Shown here in pieces: positions 8,720 to 16,850 of a DNA stretch of 64,000 nt (position 1 is the first letter of the stretch; each line of letters opens with the position of its first letter). A program made the translations under genes and the position numbers. The stretch is taken from the NCBI GenBank assembly GCA_016712345.1, contig JADJRH010000001.1, positions 4,092,001 to 4,156,000 of the forward strand. Direction: 5' to 3'. The notes under the pieces were generated by a model, which saw only the letters and a program-made list of their open reading frames with translations, ran no database searches and had not been told where the DNA came from. This DNA comes from Polyangiaceae bacterium (lineage in GTDB: Bacteria > Myxococcota_A > Polyangia > Polyangiales > Polyangiaceae).

Positions 8720-8932
8720 GACAGAGGCAGTCTACGAGCACGGCGGCTCGGGAGGGAGAGGATCTCGCGTTCTCAACCGGAAAAAAAGTCTGACTTCGCT
8801 CGTGATAGCAACGCTATCACACTCTCGAAGAATGCAGCTTGCGTTCAGGTTCATCCTTCTGGCAACCTTGCAGTTGCAATGCGCGTGACGGCGCAATGCT
8901 GAGGGACGTTCTCAACAACAAAGAGGTGAATC
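8720..8932. promoter_or_regulatory. Divergent promoter region of the two island operons
   Basis: 213 bp separate the leftward LysM gene and the rightward phosphoesterase gene, so both operon promoters must lie here. The clearest element is a perfect inverted repeat at 8802-8820 (GTGATAGC, 3-base spacer, GCTATCAC). The phosphoesterase gene has a Shine-Dalgarno AGAGGTG eight bases upstream of its ATG. I could not pick out convincing -35/-10 boxes. Confidence 0.5.
8802..8820. repeat. Perfect 8-bp inverted repeat, candidate operator
   Basis: GTGATAGC-AAC-GCTATCAC: symmetric arms with a 3-base centre, typical in size for a dimeric regulator site. Its place between two divergent operons would let one protein control both. 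There is no T-tract, so it is not an intrinsic terminator for either side. Confidence 0.45.
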
Positions 8933-10318
8933 ATGAGCACGCCGACGCCCGGGCAGGTGATTGTTTCGTACCGAGGTTTGGCCTCCCTTCTTGAAAACAT
9001 CGATCTTCAATCGGCTGCGGAAGCCGGTTTCCTTCGGAACGAGGAAGCGGGCGACAATCCGCTTGTGGCCCGCGCGGGGGACGACCCTATGGGCGTTGCA
9101 GGCGCCCCTCCGGCGCAAGTACAGCCTGTATCCGAAGATCTGTCAGACATTGATGAACTCCAGCGAATGGTGATGATGTCGCAGCTCCAAAAGGCAATTG
9201 GTGAAATTGCCGTAGCGGACAGAACACCGGGAGTGTTTTTTGTCCCTGACAGTCAGGCAGCGTCACTGCTTTTGGCCTATATGGCTGACAAGGGGCTTGA
9301 AACAGGCAAGCTCGAACCGCTCAAAAACAACAACTTTGAGGTGAAGTTTGACGACCACGACATCGGCGGTTGGGTGGGGAGTTTTCTGCGTGATTGGATA
9401 AAGAGGCTTCAAAAAAGGCCATTTTTGCCGCCGCCCACGGGTGTAGATGTCATTGGCAATTCTGCGCGCATTGCGATTATGGGTGATTGGGGCAGCGGGC
9501 TTTACGGCGCCCCGGTGTGTGCCCAATCCATTGAGAAGGCCAATCCCGCTTACGATGTTGTTGTGCACCTCGGTGACATTTATTATGCGGGCAATCACAA
9601 AGAGGTAAAGTCGCGCTTTTTGGCGTATTGGCCCAAGTTGCCAAAAGCGCTTCACCGCGCGGTGAATGCCAATCACGAAATGTACTCAGGCGGTGAAGGC
9701 TACTTTGATCATGTGTTGCCCGAATTCAAACAACCTTCGAGCGTTTTCGCCCTTCAAAACGACTACTTTTTGCTCGTTGGACTCGACACCGGTTATTCAG
9801 AACACGACCTTCACGGTGGTCAGGTAGAGTGGCTTGCCGGGCTCATTGCTCAAGCGGGCAATCGCAAAGTGGTGCTCTTTTCTCACCATCAGCCGTTTTC
9901 GGTGCTCGAATCGCAGGGGCCCAAGCTGATTAAAAAACTCAGGCCGTTCCTTTCGACAGGGCGCATTTTCGCCTGGTATTGGGGGCACGAACACCGTTGT
10001 ATGGTGTACGAAAAACATCGTGAATGGCAGATGTGGGGGAGGTTAATCGGGCATTCTGGGTATCCTTATTTCCGAAAAGACTTTTCGGGATATCCGCTGG
10101 CGCAGGCCAATCGCGACGGGTCCAGTTTCAGAGTGCTTGCCGCAACCGATGTTGCACCGCGGTCGGCTGTATTAGATGGTTCCAATCCGTATGTGACAGA
10201 TGCGCCGCTCAAATATGGGCCCCACGGGTGGGCCTCCATTGAACTTGTTGACCGGCAGATCGTGGAGCGCATTCATGCCGCCGACGGCACAGTCCTTCAC
10301 GAAAAAGAGCTGTTATGA
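8933..10318 (+). CDS. Calcineurin-like metallophosphoesterase
   Basis: 461 aa. Residues 175-365 carry the metallophosphoesterase motifs: IMGDWGSG (Asp185; the usual DxH is DxG here), VVHLGDIYYAGN (Asp215), NANHEMYSGG (Asn247-His248, with Glu in place of the usual Asp), LFSHHQPFS and WGHEHR (352-354). The first 170 residues are a separate unassigned region, partly helical (DELQRMVMMSQLQKAIG). No signal peptide. Family members hydrolyse phosphoesters, including nucleic acids and cyclic nucleotides; the DxG variant may change metal use. It is first in the rightward operon with a good AGAGGTG ribosome site, and overlaps the trypsin-like gene by 4 bp (ATGA), so the two are coupled. Confidence 0.85.
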   Translation: MSTPTPGQVIVSYRGLASLLENIDLQSAAEAGFLRNEEAGDNPLVARAGDDPMGVAGAPPAQVQPVSEDLSDIDELQRMVMMSQLQKAIGEIAVADRTPGVFFVPDSQAASLLLAYMADKGLETGKLEPLKNNNFEVKFDDHDIGGWVGSFLRDWIKRLQKRPFLPPPTGVDVIGNSARIAIMGDWGSGLYGAPVCAQSIEKANPAYDVVVHLGDIYYAGNHKEVKSRFLAYWPKLPKALHRAVNANHEMYSGGEGYFDHVLPEFKQPSSVFALQNDYFLLVGLDTGYSEHDLHGGQVEWLAGLIAQAGNRKVVLFSHHQPFSVLESQGPKLIKKLRPFLSTGRIFAWYWGHEHRCMVYEKHREWQMWGRLIGHSGYPYFRKDFSGYPLAQANRDGSSFRVLAATDVAPRSAVLDGSNPYVTDAPLKYGPHGWASIELVDRQIVERIHAADGTVLHEKELL

Positions 10319-11373
10319 CCACTCGTGAAGCGGCTCCTGTGGCGCTGCCAAATGTGAACCCGGACATTTGGCTCGCTCAGGTAGAAAGCGCATTTGGCAC
10401 GCACCATCTGGTAGATGCCATTCAGCATCGCAAAGCGATTGTGTTCACCGATGTCGCCGCGGCCAAACAAGCCAACGCTGAAGTGGATGAAACGGCTGCC
10501 CAGCGGGCTGTCGATGCCATTCGCGCCATTCAAGAAATGGCAAGGGAAGGGAGGGTTCCGTCAGCGTCGGATCTACCCAACCCCGAAGACCTGAAAGCGC
10601 TTGAAAAGTGCATTCGATTCATGAGGCCGGCGGTTCTTGTTCAAAATGACAAGCTCGACGCCGCCGCTTTTCTGGATTGGCCGGCCGACCTGAAAAAAGC
10701 GGTAGAATCGCTTCTGCCGGGAGTGGGTTCTATCGCTTATAAAAGCCCCCCGGGCGCATGGGGAGGTGCACCTTCGCGCATTGGTATGGCCACGTGTTTT
10801 TTGGTGGCCGACCGGGTAGTGGCCACCAACATCCACGTGATGGACCAAATTCACGACGCGGGTCGCAAAGTGCACGATATGGTGGTGCGCTTTGACTTGG
10901 AACACAACATGACCGAGCGCGCCAAACCCATTGCTGTTAAAGGCGAGTTGGCACGCCATCCCGACAGAACCCGCGATCTGGTGCTTTTGGAACTCGCCGA
11001 AAGTGGCCCCATGGGCGCTCTACCCTTGGACTGGACTTCTACCCCAAGCGAGACGTCGGCCATTGTTGCCATTGGACACCCGCTCAAAGACTCGCGCAGC
11101 CCTTCGTGGTCACAACTCATGTTTGAAAACAAATTTGGTGTAAAACGTGTTTCACCCGGCATTGTGCTTGGCACCGACAGTGACATGATATTTCACGATG
11201 CGAGTACAACCGGCGGAAGTTCGGGCTCGGCGATTGTTGACCTATCCACCCAAAAGGTCATTGCCATTCATTCCTCGGGGGATTTTGCGCTCAGAAACAA
11301 TGCGGTTTTGTTGAGCACTGCCAAAAATGAGTCCACGTTGCGCAGCCACATTCCGGCTTTTCAGATTGGGTGA
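10315..11373 (+). CDS. Trypsin-like serine protease with helical N-terminal region
   Basis: 352 aa. The C-terminal ~210 residues are a chymotrypsin-fold protease with a complete triad: His174 in VVATNIHV, Asp221 in RTRDLVLLEL and Ser303 in TTGGSSGSAIVDL. The N-terminal ~145 residues are helical and hydrophilic (AVDAIRAIQEMAREGRVPS...EDLKALEKCIRFM). They could be a partner-binding domain, like the co-occurring domains attached to trypsins in conflict systems. No signal peptide, so it should act in the cytoplasm. It overlaps the phosphoesterase gene by ATGA. A 69-bp gap separates it from the caspase gene. Confidence 0.88.
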   Translation: MTTREAAPVALPNVNPDIWLAQVESAFGTHHLVDAIQHRKAIVFTDVAAAKQANAEVDETAAQRAVDAIRAIQEMAREGRVPSASDLPNPEDLKALEKCIRFMRPAVLVQNDKLDAAAFLDWPADLKKAVESLLPGVGSIAYKSPPGAWGGAPSRIGMATCFLVADRVVATNIHVMDQIHDAGRKVHDMVVRFDLEHNMTERAKPIAVKGELARHPDRTRDLVLLELAESGPMGALPLDWTSTPSETSAIVAIGHPLKDSRSPSWSQLMFENKFGVKRVSPGIVLGTDSDMIFHDASTTGGSSGSAIVDLSTQKVIAIHSSGDFALRNNAVLLSTAKNESTLRSHIPAFQIG

Positions 11374-11442
11374 GCCGCTGATGTACACAACCTACCCGTC
11401 AGAGCGCCGACTTTGGAAGGGCGCGTTTTGGGTAGTTTTTGA

Positions 11443-13767
11443 ATGGCGAGTTTTCAAATGAAAGCCATTGTGATTGGTATTGAAAAATACCCTTCAATCC
11501 GCGCCGGGATTGCCTCGGCCGCCGACGTTCCCGGCGCGGTGGCCGACGCAATCGCATTTTATCAATGGTTGATTGATGATGAAGGGCTGCCGCCCAGCGA
11601 AATTGCCCTGCATTTGGGGCCCACAACAAGTCATCCCAACGCCCAGCCCGCTCGCAGGGATGAAATTGTCGACTCACTCATGGCAATGCGCCAAAGCGGG
11701 CCTACCCAGGGGCGGTTGTTCTTTTTCTTTTCCGGCCACGGCTTTTCATTTCAACAAAATTTCGGCGGCATGCTCGAAGACGTGCTTGTCCTTGAAAACT
11801 TTAAGGGGCCTGAAAATCTCGGCCCAACACTGCGCGCGTTCTCGATCGTTGAGTGGCTTCGGCCTATGGGGCCGTGCGAGCAATATTTCTTCTTCGACTG
11901 TTGTCGAAACAGTTTGGCAGGCGCTGCTTTGAGCGGTGGGGAGGTTGGTCTGAATGCGCCGTTTGATCCCACCGTCGGTGAGTCTACCCAAATGGCTTTG
12001 TTTGCCGCTCGTCCCGGTGAAACAACAGTTGCACCTTCCCCTTTTACCAATCTATTGCTGCACTCGCTGAGAGGGCGGGGTAGCGCTCGGACTTGGCGCA
12101 AGGGCAACCTGGTGGTGACGTTTGACTCGCTTGTGCACGCTATGGGCGAAAAGCTGACTCCACCGCCGTTTAAGTGGGGTCGTGGAACTTCGGAGGGGCT
12201 TCTAAAAGCGGTCTATCTAAGGGGGCAGGGTGCACCTCCCAAAGAGACATGTGTGCTGCGAGTGGTTGGTATAGAAGCGGGAGATGTGTGCCAGGCCACT
12301 GCCAGTTTGGAAGACATGGTGGTGGCGTCGGTGCCACTCAACAATGGTGAGGGTACACTTGAACTGACTCCCCGAACATATACTGTAGAAGTGTTGCCTC
12401 CCACTGTGGCCGGTTCGGCTTTGTACAAAGTGGAGCCCACCGCTTTAATGGTAGACTTGTTTGAACCTCGGAAGGTTGACCTGAATGCTGTGGTGCTTTC
12501 GTTACCGGGTGGGCGCGTCCGCCCGTCGAACGGCGATACAAACTCCACTTCAGGCATTTCTCCCGATAGTTTTGAAGATGGTTTGGTAACACCGCCGAGG
12601 GTAGGTCAACAGGTCTTTATGGTGGGAGTGACCATTCAACTTCCATCGGGCACATCGGCCGATGTGGTAGACGCCGACGGTGAAGTTCGAGAGCGATCGG
12701 AGCCTGGGAAAACGAGCTTTTTTGCTAGACTGCTTCCCGGCAGATACACAGCGCGTTTATGGCAGGAAGGGATTGTTGTTGTCACCAGCCGGCTGGATGT
12801 ATTTCCCGACAAGCCGGAAACAATTCAACTCTCACCGCCCGCGGCCACAGGAATCAGGGCCGCGCTGACAGGAGTCACGGGCGGACGTGCGTTTGTACCC
12901 TCTGAACAGCTTGGGCCGATATGGGATCAACGTCTACCATTGTGGCTCGCCATGTTGGCTGTAAAAGCCGCTTCGGGAGATGGAACACGCGTTTTTCCAA
13001 CAGGTGTTTTTGGTCCAGAAATAGTTGGAACTGCCCAGGTTTTTCTTGTGATCGCCGCGCCTGATCTACCCAATGCTCACTTGTGGACTCCGGCCGGAAA
13101 AGTAGCCGTGGATATGGAGCCTTCCACGGGGGTGCCGGGGTTGTATTTTGGAATTGCCAGTATACCCATCGGAACCTTTGCGGCCGCTTGGGAGAGTTCA
13201 ATGGGTCGCTCCACGGTGATCGCCTGTACATTGGAGCGTCGAGTCACAGTGATCACCGCTGTTCAACTACCCAATGAACAGCCGTCCATTCAGGTTTTTC
13301 TACCCTTGTCGCGTGCCTTTTCCACAGCCGAGTCGTCCGAGACGGAACTTATTCAACCTCCGGCAGCACTCGCTCGCGAGTTGGTGAATGCCGAGGAAGC
13401 TTATGTTTCGGCTTGGCCGATTCTACCGCTTAGGTCCGCTTCGCTGGACCCGATCTACCATACCCTGACAATGCGAGCGGCAATGCGGGCAGCCGATCTA
13501 CCCACCGCTCAGCGGGAAGCTGCACGGCTGCACGCGGTTTGGCCCAAGCTTCCCGATATGGTGTTTGTCAACGCCCTCTTGGCCAAATCAACGCCTACGA
13601 TGGTGCCCACGCTGGCCGAGCATTTTCGGATCGCCGCTGCTCTCGGCACAGACTTTGATTTCAGATCACTGTGGGGTAGTTCTTCAACGTTCAGCACCGA
13701 AGAAGTGGCTTCTCGCCTCTCCCTTCACTGTGCGTGGGCAAGTTGGTCTGATTGGATTTTGGGCTAA
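11443..13767 (+). CDS. Caspase-like (C14/metacaspase) protease, multidomain
   Basis: 774 aa. Residues 5-260 are a caspase-hemoglobinase fold: a MKAIVIGIEKYP first strand, FFFFSGHGFSF with catalytic His99, and FFFDCCRNSLAG with catalytic Cys154. The remaining ~500 residues contain repeated beta-sandwich-like segments (CVLRVVGIEAGDVCQATASL, MVGVTIQLPSGTSADVVDADG, VTVITAVQLPNEQPSI) and a helical C-terminus that looks TPR-like (ALARELVNAEEAYVSAWPILPL, LPTAQREAARLHAVWP). No signal peptide. In related systems caspases are activated by EAD/STAND partners and cut cellular targets to halt growth. A second in-frame ATG at 11458 is possible. The gene is third in the rightward operon. Confidence 0.87.
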   Translation: MASFQMKAIVIGIEKYPSIRAGIASAADVPGAVADAIAFYQWLIDDEGLPPSEIALHLGPTTSHPNAQPARRDEIVDSLMAMRQSGPTQGRLFFFFSGHGFSFQQNFGGMLEDVLVLENFKGPENLGPTLRAFSIVEWLRPMGPCEQYFFFDCCRNSLAGAALSGGEVGLNAPFDPTVGESTQMALFAARPGETTVAPSPFTNLLLHSLRGRGSARTWRKGNLVVTFDSLVHAMGEKLTPPPFKWGRGTSEGLLKAVYLRGQGAPPKETCVLRVVGIEAGDVCQATASLEDMVVASVPLNNGEGTLELTPRTYTVEVLPPTVAGSALYKVEPTALMVDLFEPRKVDLNAVVLSLPGGRVRPSNGDTNSTSGISPDSFEDGLVTPPRVGQQVFMVGVTIQLPSGTSADVVDADGEVRERSEPGKTSFFARLLPGRYTARLWQEGIVVVTSRLDVFPDKPETIQLSPPAATGIRAALTGVTGGRAFVPSEQLGPIWDQRLPLWLAMLAVKAASGDGTRVFPTGVFGPEIVGTAQVFLVIAAPDLPNAHLWTPAGKVAVDMEPSTGVPGLYFGIASIPIGTFAAAWESSMGRSTVIACTLERRVTVITAVQLPNEQPSIQVFLPLSRAFSTAESSETELIQPPAALARELVNAEEAYVSAWPILPLRSASLDPIYHTLTMRAAMRAADLPTAQREAARLHAVWPKLPDMVFVNALLAKSTPTMVPTLAEHFRIAAALGTDFDFRSLWGSSSTFSTEEVASRLSLHCAWASWSDWILG

Positions 13768-13811
13768 AAAGTTTGGCTGGCGCGCCCGCCGAGATGAGGT
13801 AGGGTCGGCTT

Positions 13812-15062
13812 ATGGTGTTGGAAGACAGAGCGCGCGAGCTGGTGCTCCACTTGGCATCGGACCGGTCCGAAGACGCAACGAGCCGTTTTGACGAAACCAT
13901 GCGCGCGGCGCTTCCCGCTCCGCGCCTTTCTGAAGTGTGGCGTCAGGTAACAACCGCGTTTGGTGCGTTTGAGTCGATTGAGAAGGTAGATTCGAAGTCA
14001 GAAGGGGAGGTGACCGTTGCGGTTGTGTTGGTGCGGCTTGAGCGGAGCAATCTCGCCGTTCGAGTGGTGTGGCGGCCCAAAGGAGAGTTGGTTACGGGGT
14101 TGTTTTTCAGCCCGGTTTCGCGCCCGGACGCCTTTACAGAAGCACCTTATGTTGACCGTTTAAAGTTTGAAGAAAAAGAAGTCACGTTTGAAGCTCCCCT
14201 TGGTGCTTTACCGGGTACAATTAGTATTCCAAACGGACAAGGGCCTTTTGCCGCGGTGGTATTGGTCCACGGTTCAGGCCCGCATGATCGCGACGGCACG
14301 GTCATGGCCAATCGACCTCTGCGCGACATTGCGCTCGGTTTGTCGTCGCGGGGTGTGGCGGTATTGCGGTACGAAAAGCGCACCAAAATCAGCCCCGGCT
14401 CCCTCGCATCGTTGGGGATGGATCTGACGGTGGCAGAAGAGACGGTTCAAGATGCGGTTGCCGCTCTCCACTTTTTACAAACTTTCCCTAGGGTAGATCC
14501 GGCGCGGCTGTTTGTTGCGGGTCACAGTTTGGGTGGGTATGTTGCTCCCCGCATTGCTCAACAAATGCCCGGCGTCTGTGGGGTGATCGTGCTGGCAGGC
14601 AATGCCCGTCCTCTTGAAGAATTGATATTGGAGCAATACCGTTACCTGTTACCCCTTCAAACGTCGCCTGAAGCTGCGGAAGCCGCCATTGCTGACATGG
14701 AGAAGCGAGTGGCACGCTTGGCGGCCGCCACCCGAGACACCCCTCCAACCGATCTACCCCTCAACCTACCCGCCCCCTATTGGTTGGACCTGCGTGGGTA
14801 TGATCCTGCCCAAACGCTGCGCGCCACCGGGAAACGTACGCTGCTCATTCAAGGTGGGCGCGATTACCACGTGAGCCGGGCAGACTTTGACCTTTGGAAA
14901 AATGCCTTGTCTGGTAGCCCGGCGTCGGAGTTTTGCTGGATCGAGAGCTTGAACCATCTCTTTGTTGCGGGGGAGGGGAAAAGCCGCCCTGAAGAGTACA
15001 CAAAGGCTGGGCATGTGGCCGAGGAAGTGGTGTCGTCCGTGTATCAATTCATGGTAAGGTAA
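13812..15062 (+). CDS. Alpha/beta hydrolase with N-terminal DUF3887-like domain
   Basis: 416 aa. Residues 1-110 resemble the DUF3887 domain found in front of many secreted hydrolases (MRAALPAPRLSEVWRQV...VAVVLVRLERSNLAVRVVW). From 130 on is an alpha/beta hydrolase: the VVLVHGSGPHDRDG oxyanion loop, nucleophile elbow FVAGHSLGGYVAPRIA (Ser in GHSLG), LLIQGGRDYHV (acid) and SLNHLF (His). This dienelactone-hydrolase-like family acts on esters or acyl compounds; substrate unknown. No signal peptide is evident. It lies 44 bp after the caspase gene and 14 bp before the DsbA gene, so it may be the tail of the same transcript or a separate small operon. Confidence 0.85.
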   Translation: MVLEDRARELVLHLASDRSEDATSRFDETMRAALPAPRLSEVWRQVTTAFGAFESIEKVDSKSEGEVTVAVVLVRLERSNLAVRVVWRPKGELVTGLFFSPVSRPDAFTEAPYVDRLKFEEKEVTFEAPLGALPGTISIPNGQGPFAAVVLVHGSGPHDRDGTVMANRPLRDIALGLSSRGVAVLRYEKRTKISPGSLASLGMDLTVAEETVQDAVAALHFLQTFPRVDPARLFVAGHSLGGYVAPRIAQQMPGVCGVIVLAGNARPLEELILEQYRYLLPLQTSPEAAEAAIADMEKRVARLAAATRDTPPTDLPLNLPAPYWLDLRGYDPAQTLRATGKRTLLIQGGRDYHVSRADFDLWKNALSGSPASEFCWIESLNHLFVAGEGKSRPEEYTKAGHVAEEVVSSVYQFMVR

Positions 15063-15076
15063 CCGGCGAGGATGCA

Positions 15077-15784
15077 ATGAAGAATCTTCAGATTGATGTT
15101 TGGTCCGATGTGGCCTGTCCGTGGTGCTACGTTGGAAAACGCCGATTGGAAGCAGCGCTCACGGGTTTTGCCCACAAAGACAATGTGACGGTTCGCTGGC
15201 ATTCGTTTGAGTTGGATCCCGCGGCGCCTCGCAATATCGATCTGACCGTTTCATACGCTGCCCGCCTCGCCAAAAAATACGGGTCGTCGGTGGGTGAGGC
15301 CGAAGGGATGATTCGGCGGATGGTGGGAGTTGCCAAAGGCGACGGGCTGAATATGGACTTTGAAAAAATCAGGCCTGGAAATACGTTTGATGCGCATCGC
15401 CTGCTGCATTTCGCGGCTGAAAAGGGCTGTCAGAATGAAATGAAAGAACGTTTAATGCGCGCTTATTTTTGTGAGGGTGAGGCCGTGGGCGAGCGAGCAA
15501 CGCTTGTGCAACTGGCCGCTTCGGTGGGGCTTGACCCGGACCTCGTGGCGGGCGTTCTTGAAAGCGATCAGTTTGCTTCCGACGTGCGGGAGGATGAAGG
15601 CACGGCGCGCGAGATTGGAATACGAGGAGTTCCGTTTTTCATCCTGAATGGCAAAGTTGCCGTGTCGGGCGCGCAGCCCGCGGAGCTGTTTGCCCAAGCG
15701 CTCAAAAAGGCGTGGGATGAAATGGCGGCCGCGCCCGACGTACTTTCTGAGGGGGCGGCCTGCGGCCCCGAAGGGTGTGCCTGA
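15077..15784 (+). CDS. DsbA family oxidoreductase (FrnE-like)
   Basis: 235 aa with no signal peptide, so cytoplasmic. The N-terminus has the thioredoxin-fold active site CPWC in DVWSDVACPWCYVGKRRLE, an exact match to FrnE-type (2-hydroxychromene-2-carboxylate isomerase-like) proteins. The C-terminal half carries the cis-Pro loop in IRGVPFFILNGKVAVSGAQP. FrnE proteins are disulfide isomerases linked to oxidative stress in Deinococcus. A Cys-containing tail (GAACGPEGCA) ends the protein, a recurrent feature of the family. GAGGATG precedes the ATG. Confidence 0.9.
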   Translation: MKNLQIDVWSDVACPWCYVGKRRLEAALTGFAHKDNVTVRWHSFELDPAAPRNIDLTVSYAARLAKKYGSSVGEAEGMIRRMVGVAKGDGLNMDFEKIRPGNTFDAHRLLHFAAEKGCQNEMKERLMRAYFCEGEAVGERATLVQLAASVGLDPDLVAGVLESDQFASDVREDEGTAREIGIRGVPFFILNGKVAVSGAQPAELFAQALKKAWDEMAAAPDVLSEGAACGPEGCA

Positions 15785-15810
15785 AAAGCCGCGCTGAGCC
15801 CCCAATTCAG

Positions 15811-15895
15811 CGGAGGAGAAGGGATTCGAACCCCTGGTACCTTTCGGTACGGCGGTTTTCAAAACCGCTGCCTTCGACCACTCGGCCACTCCTCC
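15811..15895 (-). tRNA. tRNA-Ser (anticodon UGA)
   Basis: Read on the minus strand, the 7-bp acceptor stem GGAGGAG pairs with CTCCTCC. The anticodon stem-loop GCGGT-TTTGAAA-ACCGC shows anticodon TGA. A long variable arm (CGTACCGAAAGGTACC) is typical of serine tRNAs, and the T-arm is AGGGG-TTCGAAT-CCCTT. The discriminator base is G, as expected for Ser. CCA is not encoded. Confidence 0.97.
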
Positions 15896-16280
15896 AAGGT
15901 TTGGCGGCGCTTTTTCGACAATGCACCGGTCCAAACCCGCCGCCCGGCCGCGATGGCCGTTTGGCAAAACGTCACGGGCGGCCTCTTAGCAAACTTTTTG
16001 GTGAAGTGGTACCAATTCTGTGCGAACGGGTGCCACCTCAGGCGGGCGGTACCGGGTCGAAGGGCGAGGCGGCTCTTTTTTCACGTGGGCAGCGATGGAC
16101 GAAAATCGATCGCGCGATTGATTACAGTCCGTATTCTATCATGTCGCTGAGTGGTGAATTCAGCTGTGTGCAATTGAGCGCTTGTTGGCACGCGTGATGC
16201 TCGAATTTTGGCAGCCAAGTTGACGGCACTTCGCCTGGTGCGAGTGTTTTGAATTTGACCAGGTTGGAAAGGAGGAGTTT
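15896..16280. other. Intergenic stretch, no gene seen
   Basis: 385 bp between the tRNA and a secreted protein gene. Open frames here (for example 15953-16150) have no recognisable features. The region must hold the tRNA promoter (leftward) and the promoter of the 16281 gene. The only clear element is the strong Shine-Dalgarno GGAAAGGAGG at 16264-16273. Confidence 0.4.
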
Positions 16281-16847
16281 ATGCTCCGCACAACCCTGGC
16301 ACTTTTGGCGCTGATTCCCACGCTTGTGATGGGCACTTCAACGTGCGCTTCACCTGTGGAGTCCGAAGATTTTGACGATGTGGCCGAAGAGGCGGCGGAG
16401 ATTGCAGCCGTCCCAAAGGCGATGATCGGCACCTTCCGCACCGGTCGACCTGAAGTGGGGCAGCCTACCGTGGTAACGTTTATGACGGACGGCACCTATC
16501 ACCGCGCGGGTGTGGTGGCCTGTTTCGCGGCGCCATGTCCACCTGTGGAGGAGAACGGGAACTATACCGTTTGGTATCGCGATCGAGGGTCGTACGTTTC
16601 GTTTTACCCAGACACAGACCGGAGTCTGGAAAACTACCAGTTTTATATTACCGGCAACGTGCTGCGTATGAACAAAGTGGGTACGCCCAATTGGGTAAGT
16701 TTGCTGAGGACAGAAAGCGGCGCGTGGTGCGGTGAGACGCCCGATTGTTGGCTGCAGAATCTACCCACAGGGCCCTGCGCTTCGAATTGGTACTGCGCTC
16801 AGAATATGTGCAAATATTCGTGTCTGCCGCCCGACCCCGAAGAGTAG
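16281..16847 (+). CDS. Secreted Cys-containing protein, unknown
   Basis: 188 aa preceded by a strong AAGGAGG. The N-terminus (LRTTLALLALIPTLVMGTSTCAS) is a signal peptide, possibly ending in a lipobox-like TSTC. An acidic linker (EDFDDVAEEAAEI) follows, then a beta-rich domain (MIGTFRTGRPEVGQPTVVTFMTDGTYHRAG...YVSFYPDTDR) with a lipocalin-like feel. A C-terminal cysteine cluster (WCGETPDCWLQ...CASNWYCAQNMCKYSCLPP) is probably disulfide bonded. No family recognised. It converges on the next gene with only 3 bp between stop codons. Confidence 0.75.
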   Translation: MLRTTLALLALIPTLVMGTSTCASPVESEDFDDVAEEAAEIAAVPKAMIGTFRTGRPEVGQPTVVTFMTDGTYHRAGVVACFAAPCPPVEENGNYTVWYRDRGSYVSFYPDTDRSLENYQFYITGNVLRMNKVGTPNWVSLLRTESGAWCGETPDCWLQNLPTGPCASNWYCAQNMCKYSCLPPDPEE

Positions 16848-16850
16848 AGA

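Noticed and set aside
8720..8932. Short plus-strand frames before the phosphoesterase gene (8663-8902, 8667-8888)
   Set aside because: They begin inside the LysM gene on the other strand and have no ribosome site or domain.
15792..15812. CGCTGA/TCAGCG hairpin after the DsbA gene as terminator
   Set aside because: Only 6 bp, no T-tract, and the right arm runs into the tRNA gene.
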